Below are positions 5,886 to 6,705 of a DNA stretch of 6,705 bases, one piece after another. Position 1 is the first letter of the stretch; each line of letters begins with the position of its first letter. The DNA is from Anaerolineales bacterium (GTDB taxonomy: Bacteria; Chloroflexota; Anaerolineae; 4572-78; NAK82): assembly GCA_024643945.1 (NCBI GenBank), contig JAHELX010000340.1:1-6705 (forward strand). The letters are read 5' to 3'. The notes below the pieces were generated by a model. That model was not told where the DNA came from, made no database searches, and saw nothing but the letters and a program-made list of their open reading frames with translations. The position numbers and the translations under genes are program-made.

Positions 5886-5918
5886 AGACCCTAAGGGTTT
5901 CGGAAACCCTTAGGGTCT
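5886..5918. repeat. Perfect 15-bp inverted repeat after fabG, possible non-canonical terminator
   Basis: Arms 5886-5900 (AGACCCTAAGGGTTT) and 5904-5918 are exact reverse complements around CGG. The repeat starts 14 nt after the fabG stop on the minus strand. No T-run follows on that strand; a second small hairpin does. It may end or protect the fabG transcript, or be a member of a dispersed palindrome family. Confidence 0.85.
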
Positions 5919-5932
5919 TATACCGACCCTTG

Positions 5933-6682
5933 TCACTGCATCACCAGCCCGCCATCTACCGAAAGTATCTGGCCGGTGATGAAGCCGGCCTCGTCGGAGG
6001 CCAAAAAAGCGACGGCATTGGCTACGTCCTCCACGCTGGCGAAGCGACCCAGAGGCGTCATTTCGATGGCAAGGGAACGCTGCTCCTCCGACAACACATC
6101 GGTGAGGGCGGTGGGCACGAAACCGGGGGCAACGGCATTGACGGTAATCCCACGCGGGCCCACTTCCTTGGCCAGCGACTTGGTGAAACCAATGATGCCC
6201 GCCTTGGACGCGGCATAATTCGTCTGCCCCGCCTGGCCGGCCAGCCCCACTACCGAGGTAATGTTGATGATGCGCCCATATCGTTTGCGCATCATATGGC
6301 GCACGGCCGCTTTGGAGCAATGAAAGGTACCGTTCAAATTGGTGCGGATGACGATATCCCAGTCATCCTCTTTCATCATCATAATGACCATGTCGCGCGT
6401 GGTACCGGCGTTGTTGACGAGGATGTCCAGGCCGCCAAAGGTGCTGATGGTCTCCTTGATGAGACGCTGGGCGTCAGCGCTCTGGCTGACATCGGCCTGA
6501 ATGACGACGGCTTCGCCACCGGCCTCGCGGATTGGAGCGACAACCGCCTCAACGGCTTGGGCGCTGTCACGATGATTGAGGACGACCCGGGCACCCTGGG
6601 CGGCGAGGCATTGGGCAATGCCAGCTCCAATACCGCGCGATGCACCGGTAACGAGGGCCACTTTTCGGCTCAGGTCGATCAT
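5933..6682 (-). CDS. fabG: FabG, 3-oxoacyl-[acyl-carrier-protein] reductase (SDR family)
   Basis: FabG reduces 3-oxoacyl-ACP to 3-hydroxyacyl-ACP with NADPH in type II fatty-acid elongation. The 249-aa classical short-chain dehydrogenase shows the cofactor glycine motif TGASRGIG (12-19), ADV (63-65), NNAG (90-93) and the catalytic tetrad Asn115, Ser143, Tyr156, Lys160 (YAASK). VNAVAPGFV (181-189) and the C-terminal SVDGGLVM (241-248) complete the fold. Length and motifs fit FabG closely, but many SDR enzymes, such as acetoacetyl-CoA reductases, look alike, and no acpP, fabD or fabF is in view to settle it. The ATG at 6682 has GGAGG at 7 nt within a run of GGAGG-like repeats. A 160-nt or longer gap with palindromes separates it from the next gene. 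Confidence 0.9.
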   Translation of the reverse strand: MIDLSRKVALVTGASRGIGAGIAQCLAAQGARVVLNHRDSAQAVEAVVAPIREAGGEAVVIQADVSQSADAQRLIKETISTFGGLDILVNNAGTTRDMVIMMMKEDDWDIVIRTNLNGTFHCSKAAVRHMMRKRYGRIINITSVVGLAGQAGQTNYAASKAGIIGFTKSLAKEVGPRGITVNAVAPGFVPTALTDVLSEEQRSLAIEMTPLGRFASVEDVANAVAFLASDEAGFITGQILSVDGGLVMQ

Positions 6683-6705
6683 ACCTCCTCCTCCCTGCTC
6701 CCAAC

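Noticed and set aside
5886..5918. Telomere-like CCCTAA motif
   Set aside because: It occurs only once per palindrome arm and not in tandem, so it has no telomeric meaning here.

Overview
The window carries eight protein-coding genes and no RNA gene, insertion sequence or CRISPR array that I can see. It is GC-rich, tightly packed and typical of a free-living bacterial chromosome. The mix of genes (larB-larC, an Asp23-nusB pair, a TatA/B-like plus TatC pair, a COG2403 GTPase-like protein, FabG) and the long perfect palindromes in the gaps remind me of a Chloroflexota (Anaerolineae-like) genome. That placement is an impression from family content, not a demonstrated assignment.

Left part, plus strand (66-2029): larB and larC, joined by an ATGA stop/start overlap. 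They encode two enzymes of the nickel-pincer nucleotide (NPN) cofactor pathway: LarB makes the pyridinium-3,5-dicarboxylate mononucleotide and LarC inserts nickel. The sulfur-transferase gene larE and the racemase gene larA are not in the window. A convergent gap (2030-2195) follows, with a near-perfect inverted repeat and then a strong, probably bidirectional, intrinsic terminator.

Right part, minus strand (6682 down to 2196), in transcription order: fabG; a gap with palindromes and a possible -10 box; an Asp23/Gls24-family gene; nusB; a tatA/tatB-like gene; tatC; a second gap with two perfect palindromes and another possible -10 box; and a COG2403 protein (cyclic 2,3-diphosphoglycerate synthetase/predicted GTPase family). 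Asp23, nusB, tatA/B and tatC look like one transcription unit: nusB and tatA/B are 3 nt apart, and tatA/B and tatC overlap by 14 nt. The unit combines envelope-related, antitermination and twin-arginine export functions. FabG upstream and the COG2403 gene downstream are separated from it by palindrome-bearing gaps and may be transcribed on their own.

I found no clearly new multi-gene system. The points most worth following are the bacterial COG2403 protein of unproven function, convergent with larBC, and the repeated occurrence of long, unrelated, almost perfect palindromes in the gaps between genes.
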